NCBI RefSeq assembly: GCF_004000945.1 | Contig: NZ_BIMF01000018.1 | Location: 1-64,000 of the forward strand | Length of the DNA stretch: 64,000 nucleotides | DNA from: Paenibacillus lautus NBRC 15380 | GTDB lineage: Bacteria; Bacillota; Bacilli; Paenibacillales; Paenibacillaceae | Direction: 5' to 3' | In this document: one piece after another, positions 1 through 8,655 of the stretch | Layout: every line of letters begins with the position of its first letter | How positions within the stretch are numbered: the stretch's first letter is position 1 | Made by a program: the position numbers and the translations under genes | Notes under the pieces: generated by a model | What the model was told of the DNA's origin: nothing | The model's input: the letters and a program-made list of their open reading frames with translations, nothing else | The model's database searches: none

Positions 1-156
1 CAGGGCGCGCGCAAGGGAAGCGCGCCCACGCCGCCTCCCCCGCCGCCGCAGGCGCAGGGGGACGGCCAAGGCCGGCCCGAGGGAACCGGGCCGGCTCCGG
101 AAGGAGGCTCCTCTATGGATCGCCTCCTCAAAGCCAAAAAACGCGGCACGCGCTGA
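1..156 (+). CDS. C-terminal end of an unidentified protein (5' end outside window)
   Basis: The reading frame is open from base 1 to a TGA at 154-156, giving the last 51 residues of a protein that starts before the window. The visible part is a low-complexity stretch rich in Pro, Gly and Gln, including a run of six prolines, followed by a short basic tail ending in MDRLLKAKKRGTR. The frame stops just before a strong intrinsic terminator, which supports it as a real gene end. A flexible linker with a basic tail is all that can be said; I do not recognise the family. ATG 115 lies inside this frame and is not a separate gene. Confidence 0.55.
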   Translation, partial: QGARKGSAPTPPPPPPQAQGDGQGRPEGTGPAPEGGSSMDRLLKAKKRGTR

Positions 157-169
157 TGTGCCGCCTTAC

Positions 170-217
170 GCTTCGGCCTAAGCTGTCTAATGTGCAGCTA
201 AGGCCGAAGCTTTTTTA
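170..217 (+). terminator. Intrinsic terminator after the first partial gene
   Basis: A 16-bp stem beginning GCTTCGGCC, with one mismatch, a 9-base loop, and a run of six T immediately after the 3' arm. It ends the transcript of the partial gene at 1-156. Confidence 0.85.
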
Positions 218-394
218 ATTGTCGAATGAAGTAACTTTTTCCATGCCGCCGATGTCCGAAAAATCGTTTAACGGATGTCGAATCCGGTTATAACCGGACT
301 ATTAAGGGAAATAATGCAAGGGGGATGTCGCTCTCCCTGACGGCTTTTACACAACTTTGACAATTACGTTATGGAAATGAAAGACGTGTGGTGA
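217..394. other. Non-coding region upstream of tkt, with a 16-bp palindrome
   Basis: No gene is seen between the terminator and the tkt promoter. The only structured element is a perfect 16-bp palindrome TCCGGTTATAACCGGA at 283-298, about 100 bp upstream of the candidate tkt -10. It has the symmetry of a dimeric regulator site, but no T-run, so it is unlikely to be a terminator. Confidence 0.4.
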
Positions 395-400
395 TACAAT
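392..400 (+). promoter_or_regulatory. Candidate extended -10 promoter for tkt
   Basis: TGATACAAT at 392-400 is an extended -10 (TGn plus TACAAT) lying 125 bp before the tkt ATG. The region 17 bp upstream (TGGAAA) is a poor -35, which is usual for extended -10 promoters. A TTGACA at 357-362 is too far from this -10 to be its partner. Confidence 0.4.
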
Positions 401-524
401 AAGAGTCAAAATGATATTCTCAACATTCCTAACTGCTCTGATACCATATGGATTGGGGTTGGAGGGACGTAAGAAGCCTTCATTTTCGAAGCTTACTATG
501 GAAAAGATTTGAGGAGGACGAATC

Positions 525-2546
525 ATGACAACTGAACATAACCAAACGATCGACAACCTGTCCATCGCAACGATCCGGACATTGGCGATCGACGCGATCG
601 AAAAAGCAAACTCCGGTCATCCGGGCATGCCGATGGGGTCTGCACCTATGGGCTACCAACTGTTCGCGAAGACGATGAACCATAACCCGGACCAGCCGGC
701 GTGGATTAACCGCGACCGTTTTGTCTTGTCTGCAGGCCATGGCTCCATGCTGCTCTACAGTCTGCTTCACCTGAGCGGTTATGACTTGTCCATTGAGGAT
801 CTGAAGCAGTTCCGTCAATGGGGAAGCAAAACCCCGGGTCACCCGGAATTCGGCCACACGGCCGGCGTTGATGCAACGACAGGTCCGCTTGGACAAGGCG
901 TGGCCATGGCTGTAGGTATGGCAATGGCTGAAGCTCATTTGGGCGCGACTTACAATAAAGAGAGCTTCAACGTGGTTGATCACTATACGTATGCGATTTG
1001 CGGCGACGGTGACATGATGGAGGGCGTGGCTTCCGAGGCAGCTTCCCTGGCAGGTCATTTGAAGCTTGGCAAATTGATCATGTTGTACGATTCCAACGAT
1101 ATCTCCCTTGACGGCGAGCTCAGCCTGGCATTCTCCGAGAACGTAGCGAAGCGCTTTGATGCTTATGGCTGGCAAGTGCTGCGCGTAGAAGACGGTAACG
1201 ATTTGCCTGCGATCGAGAAAGCGATCGAGGAAGCGAAAGCCGATACGAACCGTCCGACGCTGATCGAAGTGAAGACCGTCATTGGTTACGGCAGCCCGAA
1301 CAAACAAGGTAAAGGCGGCCATGGCGGTACGCACGGTTCTCCGCTTGGAGCTGATGAAGCGAAGCTGACCAAGGAATTCTATAACTGGGTATATGAAGAG
1401 GACTTCCATGTGCCTGATGAAGTGCGCGAGCATTTTGGCAAAGTGAAAGAACGCGGCATTGCAGCCTATCAAGCTTGGGTTGACCAATTTGCGAAATACA
1501 AAGAGGCTTACCCGGAACTGGCAGCGCAATTCGAGCGCGGCGAATCCGGTGAACTGGCTTCTGGTTGGGATAAAGACCTTCCGAAATACAGCGCGGATGA
1601 CAAAGCGGTTTCCACTCGCGTGGCTTCCGGTAAAGCGCTGAACGGTTTGACTGCAGGCGTGCCGCAGCTGCTTGGCGGATCGGCTGACCTGGAAAGCTCC
1701 ACGATGACTCACCTGAACGATCTGGCCTCTTTCACGGCGGACAGCTACGAAGGCCGCAACGTGTATTATGGTGTTCGTGAATTCGCAATGGCCGGCGCCA
1801 TGAACGGTATCGCTCTCCATGGCGGACTGAAGATTTTCGGCGGCACGTTCTTCGTATTTACGGATTATCTGCGTCCGGCTGTACGTCTGGCCGCGATCAT
1901 GAAGCTGCCGGTTACGTATGTGCTGACTCATGACAGCATCGCTGTCGGCGAAGACGGTCCTACGCATGAACCGATTGAACAATTGGCTTCCCTGCGCATC
2001 ATTCCAGGCCTGACAGTGATCCGTCCTGCAGATGCCAACGAAACTTCCGCGGCATGGGCTTATGCGGTTGAGAACACAGATCGTCCGGTAGCATTGGTGC
2101 TGACTCGTCAGAATCTGCCAATCCTTGCAGGCACGGTGGATCATGCACGTGAAGGCATCAAACGCGGCGCTTATGTTGTTTCTGACGCGAAGGATGGCAA
2201 CGTGCAGGCTCAAATCATTGCAACGGGTTCCGAGGTTCAGCTTGCCGTTAAAGCGCAAGCAGCATTGGCTGAAGAAGGAATCTCCGTACGCGTCATCAGC
2301 ATGCCGAGCTGGGATCTGTTTGACAGCCAGGATCAGGCATACAAAGATTCCGTGCTGCTTCCTGACGTAAAAGCCCGTCTGGCTATTGAAATGGCTCATC
2401 CGTTCGGATGGGAGCGTTATGTCGGAGACAAAGGCGACATCCTGGGCATCAACACATTTGGCGCTTCGGCTCCTGGCGACCGCGTCATTGCTGAATACGG
2501 ATTTACCGTTGAGAACGTGGTTAGCCGCGTAAAAGGCTTGCTGTAA
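525..2546 (+). CDS. tkt: Transketolase
   Basis: Thiamine-diphosphate enzyme of the non-oxidative pentose phosphate pathway; it moves a two-carbon ketol unit from xylulose-5-phosphate to ribose-5-phosphate or erythrose-4-phosphate in the cytosol. The 673-residue length is normal for bacterial transketolase. The N-terminal SGHPG motif is near residues 30-34, the ThDP/Mg-binding GDGDMMEG motif begins near residue 160, and the pyrimidine domain and C-terminal domain follow without breaks. ATG 525 is preceded by GAGGAGG at a good distance. A 639-residue open frame on the opposite strand (480-2399) is a codon-bias shadow. pgi and manA, also sugar-phosphate enzymes, lie elsewhere in the window but not in this operon. 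Confidence 0.97.
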   Translation: MTTEHNQTIDNLSIATIRTLAIDAIEKANSGHPGMPMGSAPMGYQLFAKTMNHNPDQPAWINRDRFVLSAGHGSMLLYSLLHLSGYDLSIEDLKQFRQWGSKTPGHPEFGHTAGVDATTGPLGQGVAMAVGMAMAEAHLGATYNKESFNVVDHYTYAICGDGDMMEGVASEAASLAGHLKLGKLIMLYDSNDISLDGELSLAFSENVAKRFDAYGWQVLRVEDGNDLPAIEKAIEEAKADTNRPTLIEVKTVIGYGSPNKQGKGGHGGTHGSPLGADEAKLTKEFYNWVYEEDFHVPDEVREHFGKVKERGIAAYQAWVDQFAKYKEAYPELAAQFERGESGELASGWDKDLPKYSADDKAVSTRVASGKALNGLTAGVPQLLGGSADLESSTMTHLNDLASFTADSYEGRNVYYGVREFAMAGAMNGIALHGGLKIFGGTFFVFTDYLRPAVRLAAIMKLPVTYVLTHDSIAVGEDGPTHEPIEQLASLRIIPGLTVIRPADANETSAAWAYAVENTDRPVALVLTRQNLPILAGTVDHAREGIKRGAYVVSDAKDGNVQAQIIATGSEVQLAVKAQAALAEEGISVRVISMPSWDLFDSQDQAYKDSVLLPDVKARLAIEMAHPFGWERYVGDKGDILGINTFGASAPGDRVIAEYGFTVENVVSRVKGLL

Positions 2547-2577
2547 TCCAGGCGGATCTAACTCTATATTGATTTTC

Positions 2578-2602
2578 CGGCACCCGCATCATGCGGGTGC
2601 CG
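2578..2602 (+). terminator. Perfect hairpin between tkt and ppnP, weak or no T-tract
   Basis: An 11-bp perfect stem (CGGCACCCGCA with its complement) and a 3-base loop lie 31 bp after the tkt stop. No T-run follows, so it may stabilise the tkt 3' end or only partly terminate. Confidence 0.5.
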
Positions 2603-2647
2603 TCCATATATTAAGCCATAACGATGTTGGAGGAGGAGAGTTTGTCG

Positions 2648-2965
2648 ATGTCACAATTTAAGAATGCTACCGTTACGAAAGCAGCCAACGTTTACTATGA
2701 GGGGAAGGTAACCAGCCGTACGGTGCTGCTGGAGAATGGCGAGAAGGTAACGCTCGGTATCATGCTTCCGGGAAGCTATGAATTCGGAACGGATGGCCCT
2801 GAGATTATGGAGATTTTGTCGGGCGATTTGCGTGTCCTGCTGCCCGGAGAGCAGGAGTGGTTAGAGATTCAAGGATCCGCTACCTTTAACGTTCCGGGCA
2901 ATTCAAGCTTTAAGCTGGAAATCCGCACGGTTACGGATTATTGCTGCTCTTATCCAACCATGTAA
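2648..2965 (+). CDS. ppnP: Pyrimidine/purine nucleoside phosphorylase (PpnP/YaiE family)
   Basis: Small cupin-fold nucleoside phosphorylase (formerly DUF1255) that releases free base and ribose-1-phosphate from several nucleosides. The 105-residue product is close to the E. coli PpnP length of 94. It shows the family's compact beta-barrel pattern, with TSRTVLLENGEKVTLGIMLPG in the first half and FNVPGNSSFKLE in the second. ATG 2648 is chosen because GGAGGAGGAG lies just upstream; an in-frame ATG at 2624 sits before that ribosome binding site. Ribose-1-phosphate can feed the pentose phosphate pathway, so sitting next to tkt makes sense, though a hairpin separates them. Confidence 0.88.
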   Translation: MSQFKNATVTKAANVYYEGKVTSRTVLLENGEKVTLGIMLPGSYEFGTDGPEIMEILSGDLRVLLPGEQEWLEIQGSATFNVPGNSSFKLEIRTVTDYCCSYPTM

Positions 2966-3009
2966 TAGATGAAATGCCGAATGTGACTTCGTGTCCGTAA
3001 ATAAACAAC

Positions 3010-3040
3010 AAAAAGGCTCAGAGCCGTTGGCTCTGAACCT
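3010..3040 (-). terminator. Intrinsic terminator for the minus-strand gene at 3097
   Basis: A 12-bp stem (AGGCTCAGAGCC, one mismatch) with a GTT loop. Read on the minus strand it is followed by TTTTTGTTGTTTATTT, so it mainly serves the gene at 3097-4023; it may also help stop ppnP transcription. Confidence 0.65.
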
Positions 3041-3096
3041 TTACTGTCAATGCCGGATGTCAACGCATGCGGTTAACGGTGGTTGTTATAATGGAC

Positions 3097-4023
3097 TCAT
3101 TCCTCCGGAATCGTCACGATCTCGCCTTTGTAGCCTGGTGAGTGGTTATCAAGCTCTACGTACCCTTCGCCCCATTCCTTGCCGCGGTCGAGCAGTCGGT
3201 AGCTGGTGACGCCGGAAGGGTAGCGGAATACGAATTTGGCTACAGTCCAGTTCTTGACATCCGGCTGCTTACCGACCTCGGCTTGAATCGCAGGCAGGAA
3301 GAACAGGTTCTGGTTTGCAGCCGCTTTGGCGGAGTAGTCCAGCTTGCCTTGCCATTTCAAATATTTGACGCCACCCTGGATTTCGTAATATTCAGCGATG
3401 TCGTTATCGACCAGGAAGAAGCGATTGGATTTGCCTTTTGGAAAATAATAATCCACGCCCTGCATTTCCAGAGGGAGCATTTCCAGCTCAGGTTTCTGCA
3501 GTTGGGATGAATAAGGCAGCTTGGCTGCAGCATTCCGGGCGGTGGCCAGATCGGAACTCTTTAAATCAGCGAGCATAATGGCATCTGCCTTATTGATATA
3601 AGCTGTTTTTAAAGAGCCGTTCCAATAGACGCTGGCATCAAAGGCTTGGGCAACGGCCCTCAGGGGAATCAGGGTCTTGCCGTTATGCAGCAGCGGGGCT
3701 GCAGGGAGCGCCTTCTTAACGCCGTTCACTTCCATGCTGGTGTTTCCGGCCGCGAGAATCACCGTTCGGTTATCACCTTGAATGGTCACCTGCTTCTTGC
3801 TGTTGTCATACTTCATGACGTAGTTACCCAGAGGCTTGAGATCGGTAAGGGTAACAAAGGTGGTGCCCTGCTTGATCAGCACGTCACCGCTTGCGTTTAC
3901 GTTGTTAATGGTAGCGGATGGTTTAACTGCTGCAGAAGCTGGTGAACCGGCTATTGCAGGAGACAGAACAGCGGTTAGTATGACAGCAGCTGCCATTGCT
4001 TTTAATCTTTTGGTCCATTTCAT
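3097..4023 (-). CDS. Secreted protein with copper amine oxidase N-terminal domain
   Basis: Product of 308 residues with a Sec signal peptide: basic MKWTKRLK, a hydrophobic stretch to about residue 22, and a likely cut after ASA. Residues about 40-130 match the copper amine oxidase N-terminal domain, a small cell-wall or surface module common in Paenibacillus, here with the typical NGKTLIPLRAVAQAFDASVYWNGS segment. The C-terminal half (about 150-308) is not assigned; it ends with an aromatic-rich stretch and has no enzyme motif that I recognise. There is no amine oxidase catalytic domain. ATG 4023 is chosen because GGGAGGAATT precedes it and it starts the signal peptide; the frame is open further upstream without a ribosome binding site. 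Confidence 0.8.
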   Translation of the reverse strand: MKWTKRLKAMAAAVILTAVLSPAIAGSPASAAVKPSATINNVNASGDVLIKQGTTFVTLTDLKPLGNYVMKYDNSKKQVTIQGDNRTVILAAGNTSMEVNGVKKALPAAPLLHNGKTLIPLRAVAQAFDASVYWNGSLKTAYINKADAIMLADLKSSDLATARNAAAKLPYSSQLQKPELEMLPLEMQGVDYYFPKGKSNRFFLVDNDIAEYYEIQGGVKYLKWQGKLDYSAKAAANQNLFFLPAIQAEVGKQPDVKNWTVAKFVFRYPSGVTSYRLLDRGKEWGEGYVELDNHSPGYKGEIVTIPEE

Positions 4024-4104
4024 GTTGTAATTCCTCCCTTTGCATAGTAGACGGAAGTGAAATGCAAAAAGTTTCTTTCTGAGAGGAAAATGATGGAATG
4101 ACCA

Positions 4105-4162
4105 AAAAAAATAGCTCCTTCCTCCTAGTCCGGATGAACCGTAAACCAGCAAGAAGGAGCCA
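4105..4162 (-). terminator. Intrinsic terminator for the minus-strand dehydrogenase gene
   Basis: On the minus strand, GGCTCCTTC pairs with GGAAGGAGC around a long loop and is followed by ATTTTTTTTT. It lies 30 bp after the stop of the gene at 4192. Confidence 0.65.
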
Positions 4163-4191
4163 TTATAAGATATAGCACGGCTTGTTTGTTA

Positions 4192-5088
4192 TTACTGCTG
4201 CTGTTCGCCGATCTTCTGACCGATCCAGGCTTCATAGCATTTCACGACAGCGGAAAGATCCTCTTCGCCGTAGCCTTCGCTCGCACCGGCTTGAAACAGG
4301 CTTTTGGCCAGATTCAGCATAGGGGAAGGCATTCCGATGCCATCCGTGAGTGAAGAGGCCAGCTTGAGGTCCTTGAGCATGAGCGCAAGCGAGAATTGGT
4401 TGCTGAAATCGCCCTCGATAATTTTGCGTCCCTTCAGTTCTGCCGCTTTGCTGCCGGCCGATCCCAGCTGCACAAGCTCCAGGAAGTTGTCAGCGGGAAT
4501 GCCTGACTTCGCGGCGATGGCGAAGCCTTCGGCTAGCGCCAGATTGTTAATGCCCACAATGGTATTATGCGCAAGCTTCGCAACAGCGCCGCTTCCGTTA
4601 GGTCCCATGTGGATGACTTTTTTGCCCAGGGTGTCAAATACGTCCGCATGCGCTTCGATGACGGCGGCATCACCGCCAACCATGAAGACCAAGGTTCCAT
4701 CAATCGCTGCAGGCTTGCTGCCGGTTACCGGGGCATCCAGGAAGGAAGCGCCGAGACCGGATACGGCGGAAGCAATTTCCTTGACAAGGCTCTCGGAGAT
4801 CGTGCTGCAGTCAATGACGGTCATCCCGCTCGTCAGGGAGCCGAGCAGACCATTCTCGCCATAGAATACATCACGGATGGATTGGTCGTTGCTTACCATT
4901 GTAATGACAAGATCTTGTCCATCAGCCGCTTCACGAGGCGTCTCCGCAATGGAGGCTCCCTGTTCGGCGAGCGGACGGCACTTTTCGTGGGTGCGGTTAT
5001 ACACGGTCACATCGTAATCCTGCTTCAGCAGATTGGAGGCCATGGGAGCGCCCATGGTGCCCAGTCCGATAAACCCGATTTTTTTCAT
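4192..5088 (-). CDS. NAD(P)-dependent beta-hydroxyacid dehydrogenase (3-hydroxyisobutyrate dehydrogenase family)
   Basis: Member of the 3-hydroxyisobutyrate / tartronate semialdehyde reductase family, 298 residues. The Rossmann motif GFIGLGTMGAPMA is at residues 5-17, the substrate-binding signature DAPVTGS at about 118-124, and the catalytic lysine falls in GAVAKLAHN near residue 171. These show an oxidoreductase of short-chain beta-hydroxy acids; the actual substrate cannot be told from sequence (3-hydroxyisobutyrate, glyoxylate/succinic semialdehyde and tartronate semialdehyde are all possible). ATG 5088 is preceded by AAGGTG and matches the usual N-terminus directly at the Rossmann strand. 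It is a monocistronic unit ended by the hairpin at 4105-4162. Confidence 0.85.
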   Translation of the reverse strand: MKKIGFIGLGTMGAPMASNLLKQDYDVTVYNRTHEKCRPLAEQGASIAETPREAADGQDLVITMVSNDQSIRDVFYGENGLLGSLTSGMTVIDCSTISESLVKEIASAVSGLGASFLDAPVTGSKPAAIDGTLVFMVGGDAAVIEAHADVFDTLGKKVIHMGPNGSGAVAKLAHNTIVGINNLALAEGFAIAAKSGIPADNFLELVQLGSAGSKAAELKGRKIIEGDFSNQFSLALMLKDLKLASSLTDGIGMPSPMLNLAKSLFQAGASEGYGEEDLSAVVKCYEAWIGQKIGEQQQ

Positions 5089-5227
5089 AGCTATATCACC
5101 TTCGATTATGGATTCCTGATCCACTCTATCTTAGCATGGGTTCCTGAAACGAAGCCAGCGTTTGTGAGGAATGGAAGCGGTAAGGAGATCCGCGCATGAA
5201 GAATAGATGACAGTTGGCCCGTGAAAC

Positions 5228-5256
5228 TTGCGGTCTTTATTAAATTAAAGTATCCT
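5228..5256 (+). promoter_or_regulatory. Candidate sigma-A promoter for pgi
   Basis: TTGCGG at 5228-5233 and TATCCT at 5251-5256, separated by 17 bp, 29 bp upstream of the pgi start codon. Confidence 0.45.
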
Positions 5257-5284
5257 ATTTCTAAATTCACAGGAGGTTTAAGGC

Positions 5285-6640
5285 ATGTCTAAAAAAATCA
5301 AGTTTGATTACAGTAAAGCACTGACTTTTGTCAATCAGCACGAAGTTGATTATTTCGCAGAGCCGATCCGCACAGCTCATGAACAGTTACATAACGGTAC
5401 GGGAGCCGGCTCCGATTATCTGGGTTGGATCGACCTGCCGACGCAGTATGATAAAGAAGAATTCTCGCGCATCCAGAAAGCGGCTGCCAAAATTCAAAGC
5501 GATTCGGACGTTCTGATCGTTATCGGAATCGGAGGTTCTTACCTCGGGGCACGCGCTGCCATCGAAATGCTGTCGCATTCGTTCTATAATGAGCTGTCGA
5601 AGGACCAGCGCAAGACACCGGAAATCTACTTTGCGGGTAACAACATCAGCTCCACTTATGTGACTCACCTGCTTCAATTGATTGAAGGCAAAGACTTCTC
5701 CGTCAACGTCATCTCCAAATCCGGCACAACGACGGAGCCGGCTATCGCATTCCGTATTTTCCGTGCGGAACTGGAGAAGAAATACGGCAAGGAAGAAGCC
5801 CGCAAGCGCATTTACGCTACAACGGATCAAGAGAAGGGCGCCCTCAAGAAGCTGGCTACCGAGGAAGGCTACGAGTCCTTTATCATCCCTGACGATGTGG
5901 GCGGACGTTATTCCGTGCTGACTGCGGTCGGTCTGCTTCCGATTGCTACGGCAGGCATCAACATTGAAGAAATGATGCAGGGCGCGGCTGACGCATCCAA
6001 GGAATACAGCAGCCCGAACGTAGCCGAGAACGAGGCTTACCAATATGCGGCGGTTCGTAATGCGCTTTACCGTAAAGGCAAAGGCATCGAGATCCTCGTG
6101 AACTACGAGCCTTCCCTGCATTTTGTATCGGAATGGTGGAAGCAGCTATATGGCGAGAGCGAAGGCAAGGATTACAAGGGCATCTATCCGGCTTCCGTCG
6201 ATTTCTCTACCGATCTGCACTCCATGGGTCAATTTATCCAGGAAGGCAGCCGCAACATCTTCGAAACGGTCATTCAGGTTGAGAACGTATCCGAACATAT
6301 TACGATTGAATCGGATCCGGACGATCTGGACGGATTGAACTTCCTGACCGGGAAAACATTGGATTTTGTCAACAAAAAGGCCTTCCAAGGCACCATGCTG
6401 GCCCATACAGACGGACAAGTTCCGAATTTGATTGTGACAATTCCAGATTTCACTCCCTATTCGTTCGGATATCTGGTATACTTTTTCGAAAAGGCCTGCG
6501 GTATCAGCGGCTATCTGTTGGGTGTCAACCCGTTTGACCAACCGGGCGTAGAGGCGTACAAGAAAAATATGTTCGCATTGCTCGGCAAACCTGGGTATGA
6601 GAAAGAGAAGGCCGAATTGGAAGCTAGACTTTCCGAATAA
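5285..6640 (+). CDS. pgi: Glucose-6-phosphate isomerase
   Basis: Interconverts glucose-6-phosphate and fructose-6-phosphate in glycolysis and gluconeogenesis. The 451-residue length is that of the short Gram-positive/archaeal-type PGI rather than the 550-residue enteric form. Two SIS-type folds are visible: GIGGSYLGAR at residues 81-90 and the phosphate-binding SKSGTTTEP at 144-152. The conserved GGRYSVLTAVGLLP segment follows. ATG 5285 has AGGAGGT just upstream. It stands alone between a candidate promoter and its own terminator. No odd features were seen. Confidence 0.97.
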   Translation: MSKKIKFDYSKALTFVNQHEVDYFAEPIRTAHEQLHNGTGAGSDYLGWIDLPTQYDKEEFSRIQKAAAKIQSDSDVLIVIGIGGSYLGARAAIEMLSHSFYNELSKDQRKTPEIYFAGNNISSTYVTHLLQLIEGKDFSVNVISKSGTTTEPAIAFRIFRAELEKKYGKEEARKRIYATTDQEKGALKKLATEEGYESFIIPDDVGGRYSVLTAVGLLPIATAGINIEEMMQGAADASKEYSSPNVAENEAYQYAAVRNALYRKGKGIEILVNYEPSLHFVSEWWKQLYGESEGKDYKGIYPASVDFSTDLHSMGQFIQEGSRNIFETVIQVENVSEHITIESDPDDLDGLNFLTGKTLDFVNKKAFQGTMLAHTDGQVPNLIVTIPDFTPYSFGYLVYFFEKACGISGYLLGVNPFDQPGVEAYKKNMFALLGKPGYEKEKAELEARLSE

Positions 6641-6679
6641 CCTGACACTTTCATTGGATTAGACGTAAGACGCTGAAGG

Positions 6680-6721
6680 AAGCAGTCCGCTGGCATATCG
6701 TTGCCGTGGACTGCTTTCTTG
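6680..6721 (+). terminator. Intrinsic terminator after pgi
   Basis: AAGCAGTCC pairs with GGACTGCTT around a 19-base loop, followed by a short T-rich tail. Confidence 0.7.
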
Positions 6722-6746
6722 GCAATATAGAGGTGGTTGTAGTTTC

Positions 6747-7379
6747 ATGCTGGATCGTTACAAAACGGTACGTCAGGCGGGCTCCAAAGAGATTGTCATC
6801 AAGAAATCGCGTTTCATCGGGCATGTGATGCCGGTTGAAACGGAAGAGGAAGCCGTCGCTTTTATTGAAGAGATCAAGAAAAAACATTGGAATGCTACGC
6901 ATAATTGTTCCGCTTATATGATCGGCGAGCGGGATGAGATTCAGAAGCAATCGGATGACGGGGAGCCGAGCGGAACGGCGGGTAAGCCGATTCTCGAGGT
7001 GATCCGCAATCAGGGGCGGAAGAATGTAGCCATTGTGGTCACGCGTTATTTTGGCGGCATTATGCTGGGTGCGGGCGGATTGATCCGGGCGTACACCGAC
7101 GGAGCCGTGGCTGCAATTGAGTCAGGCGAACCGATTACAAGGGTTCTGCATCGGGAGATTTTCGTGGAGCTGGATTATACCTGGCTGGGTAAGGTGGAGA
7201 ACGAGCTTCGTAACCGGGGCGTTCGAATGGGAGAGACAAACTTTGCCGACACGGTAACCTTGACCTGCTTGCCGCTCGATGGTGATGCGGAGAGCTTTAT
7301 GACTTGGATGGTGGATTTGACACAGGGGCAGTCCTTGATCACGGAGGGAGAGCGGCTTTATTTTATTGAAGGGGAATAA
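6747..7379 (+). CDS. yvyE: YvyE/YigZ (IMPACT) family protein
   Basis: Member of the IMPACT/YigZ family, 210 residues, matching bacterial homologues in length. The N-terminal UPF0029 domain runs from about residue 15 to 125 with the family segments KSRFIGHVMPVETEEEA, DDGEPSGTAGKPIL and VTRYFGGIMLGAGGLIRAY; a C-terminal ferredoxin-like DUF1949 domain follows. Its molecular role in bacteria is not firmly known; the eukaryotic relative IMPACT/Yih1 binds Gcn1 in translational control. ATG 6747 follows GAGGTGG. The TetR gene starts six bases after its stop, so the two are probably co-transcribed. Confidence 0.9.
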   Translation: MLDRYKTVRQAGSKEIVIKKSRFIGHVMPVETEEEAVAFIEEIKKKHWNATHNCSAYMIGERDEIQKQSDDGEPSGTAGKPILEVIRNQGRKNVAIVVTRYFGGIMLGAGGLIRAYTDGAVAAIESGEPITRVLHREIFVELDYTWLGKVENELRNRGVRMGETNFADTVTLTCLPLDGDAESFMTWMVDLTQGQSLITEGERLYFIEGE

Positions 7380-7385
7380 AATAAT

Positions 7386-7979
7386 ATGGCAAGAAGAGCT
7401 GTAGAACGCGAGTTGTCGAGAGAGCGGATACTGGAAGCAGCCAGGCATTTGTTCATAACCAAAGGATACAGGGCCATATCGATGCGAAGCATCGGGCAGC
7501 ATCTGGGTTATAGCCACGGCTCCTTGTATTATCATTTTAAGGAAAAGGCGGAGCTTTTCTACGCCATTGTCATGAAGGACTTTAATGATCTAAATGATTT
7601 GCTGTTGGATGTCTCGGGAAAGCCTCCCTGTGACGGGGTATCGAAGCTGGAGCAGCTGATGCTGGAATTCGTTCGTTTCGGTCTGGATAATCCTTACCAG
7701 TACGAAATCATGTTCATGATTCGGGACGAAGAGCTGCTGTCCTACTGTCGCTCTGAGCAGGGACGCTGTTTTGAAATGTTTGCTATGCTGGTCCGTCAGT
7801 ATTTGCTTGAGGAGAATTACAGTGAGGAAGAACGGCGAACCGTTCCGCTGACTTTGTTTTTGTCGCTGCATGGATTTATATCGTATTATATTCAGGACAG
7901 AATTGGTTTTGATGAGATTAAACCGGCCGCTCTTACCCATATCAAAGTGTTATGCCGGAGTCTGTACAGCAGGGTCTGA
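7386..7979 (+). CDS. TetR/AcrR family transcriptional regulator
   Basis: Protein of 197 residues with a canonical TetR N-terminal helix-turn-helix at about residues 12-58 (RILEAARHLFITKGYRAIS, then YSHGSLYYHFKEKAELFYA). The C-terminal helical part would bind a ligand, but nothing in it indicates which. It starts six bases after yvyE and its Shine-Dalgarno (GAAGGGG) lies inside the yvyE 3' end. A strong terminator follows. No divergently transcribed transporter is adjacent, so its target is not evident; autoregulation is possible only via the yvyE promoter. Confidence 0.88.
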   Translation: MARRAVERELSRERILEAARHLFITKGYRAISMRSIGQHLGYSHGSLYYHFKEKAELFYAIVMKDFNDLNDLLLDVSGKPPCDGVSKLEQLMLEFVRFGLDNPYQYEIMFMIRDEELLSYCRSEQGRCFEMFAMLVRQYLLEENYSEEERRTVPLTLFLSLHGFISYYIQDRIGFDEIKPAALTHIKVLCRSLYSRV

Positions 7980-8069
7980 TTTTTAAATGCTGCCAAGACG
8001 TGCAGCTTGATACTTCAATCCGTTACAACGACTTAGCGTTGAAACGTCAATCACCTAATGAATAAAACA

Positions 8070-8116
8070 CAGACAGGTCCACACGCCCCCTAGCATGTGC
8101 CTGTCTGCTTTTTGTG
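8070..8116 (+). terminator. Intrinsic terminator after the TetR gene
   Basis: CAGACAGG..CACA pairs with TGTGCCTGTCTG with a small bulge, followed by CTTTTTG. Facing operons (TetR on +, YjbQ on -) converge here. Confidence 0.7.
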
Positions 8117-8160
8117 TTGTTATACATACGCCGGCGTCAACATACATCTTATTTAAGGGA

Positions 8161-8562
8161 TCATCCTTCCATGATCTTCACATGATATTGGCGCTGCCTT
8201 GGACCGTCGAATTCGCAGAAATAAATGCCCTGCCAACGTCCGAGAAGCAGGTGCCCGTTCTGAATGATAACGGTCTGGGAAGGGCCGCAGGTGATCGATT
8301 TGAGGTGGGAAGCGGTGTTGCCCTCCGCATGGCGATACTTGGGATGATTCCAAGGATAGACCTCATCGAGCGACATCAGGACGTCCCGCTTCACATCGGG
8401 ATCCGCGTTCTCATTGATGGCAATCCCCGCCGTCGTATGCGGACAATAGATCAGGACCGTTCCTTGCTGGACCCCGCTTTGTTTTACGTAAGAGTGGATC
8501 TCCCTTGTAATATCCCTCATCTCATCGCGACCTTGCGTATCCAATTCACCGGTATACAGCAT
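8161..8562 (-). CDS. yjbQ: YjbQ family protein (UPF0047)
   Basis: Product of 133 residues covering the whole YjbQ fold, a small trimeric beta-rich protein for which a weak thiamine-phosphate synthase activity has been described in E. coli. Conserved motifs include CPHTTAGIAINENADPDV (about 40-57), HAEGNTASHLKS, and the C-terminal LGRWQGIYFCEFDGPR. Two histidines in these motifs are the presumed metal ligands. ATG 8562 is preceded by GAGGAGG and gives the standard N-terminus; 24 extra in-frame codons upstream have no ribosome binding site. It is monocistronic. Confidence 0.85.
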   Translation of the reverse strand: MLYTGELDTQGRDEMRDITREIHSYVKQSGVQQGTVLIYCPHTTAGIAINENADPDVKRDVLMSLDEVYPWNHPKYRHAEGNTASHLKSITCGPSQTVIIQNGHLLLGRWQGIYFCEFDGPRQRQYHVKIMEG

Positions 8563-8655
8563 GTACCATACCTCCTCATTTTTTAAGAGATAAGAAAGTA
8601 TAAACATCCGCGGCTTAGCATCCTTATCTCGCAAGAAAAACTTCCGCTAAAAGCG

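Noticed and set aside
357..362. TTGACA as the -35 of tkt
   Set aside because: It is 32 bp from the TACAAT box, far too long a spacer.
480..2399. 639-codon open frame on the minus strand
   Set aside because: It lies entirely opposite tkt, has no ribosome binding site or family resemblance, and is explained by codon bias of the real gene.
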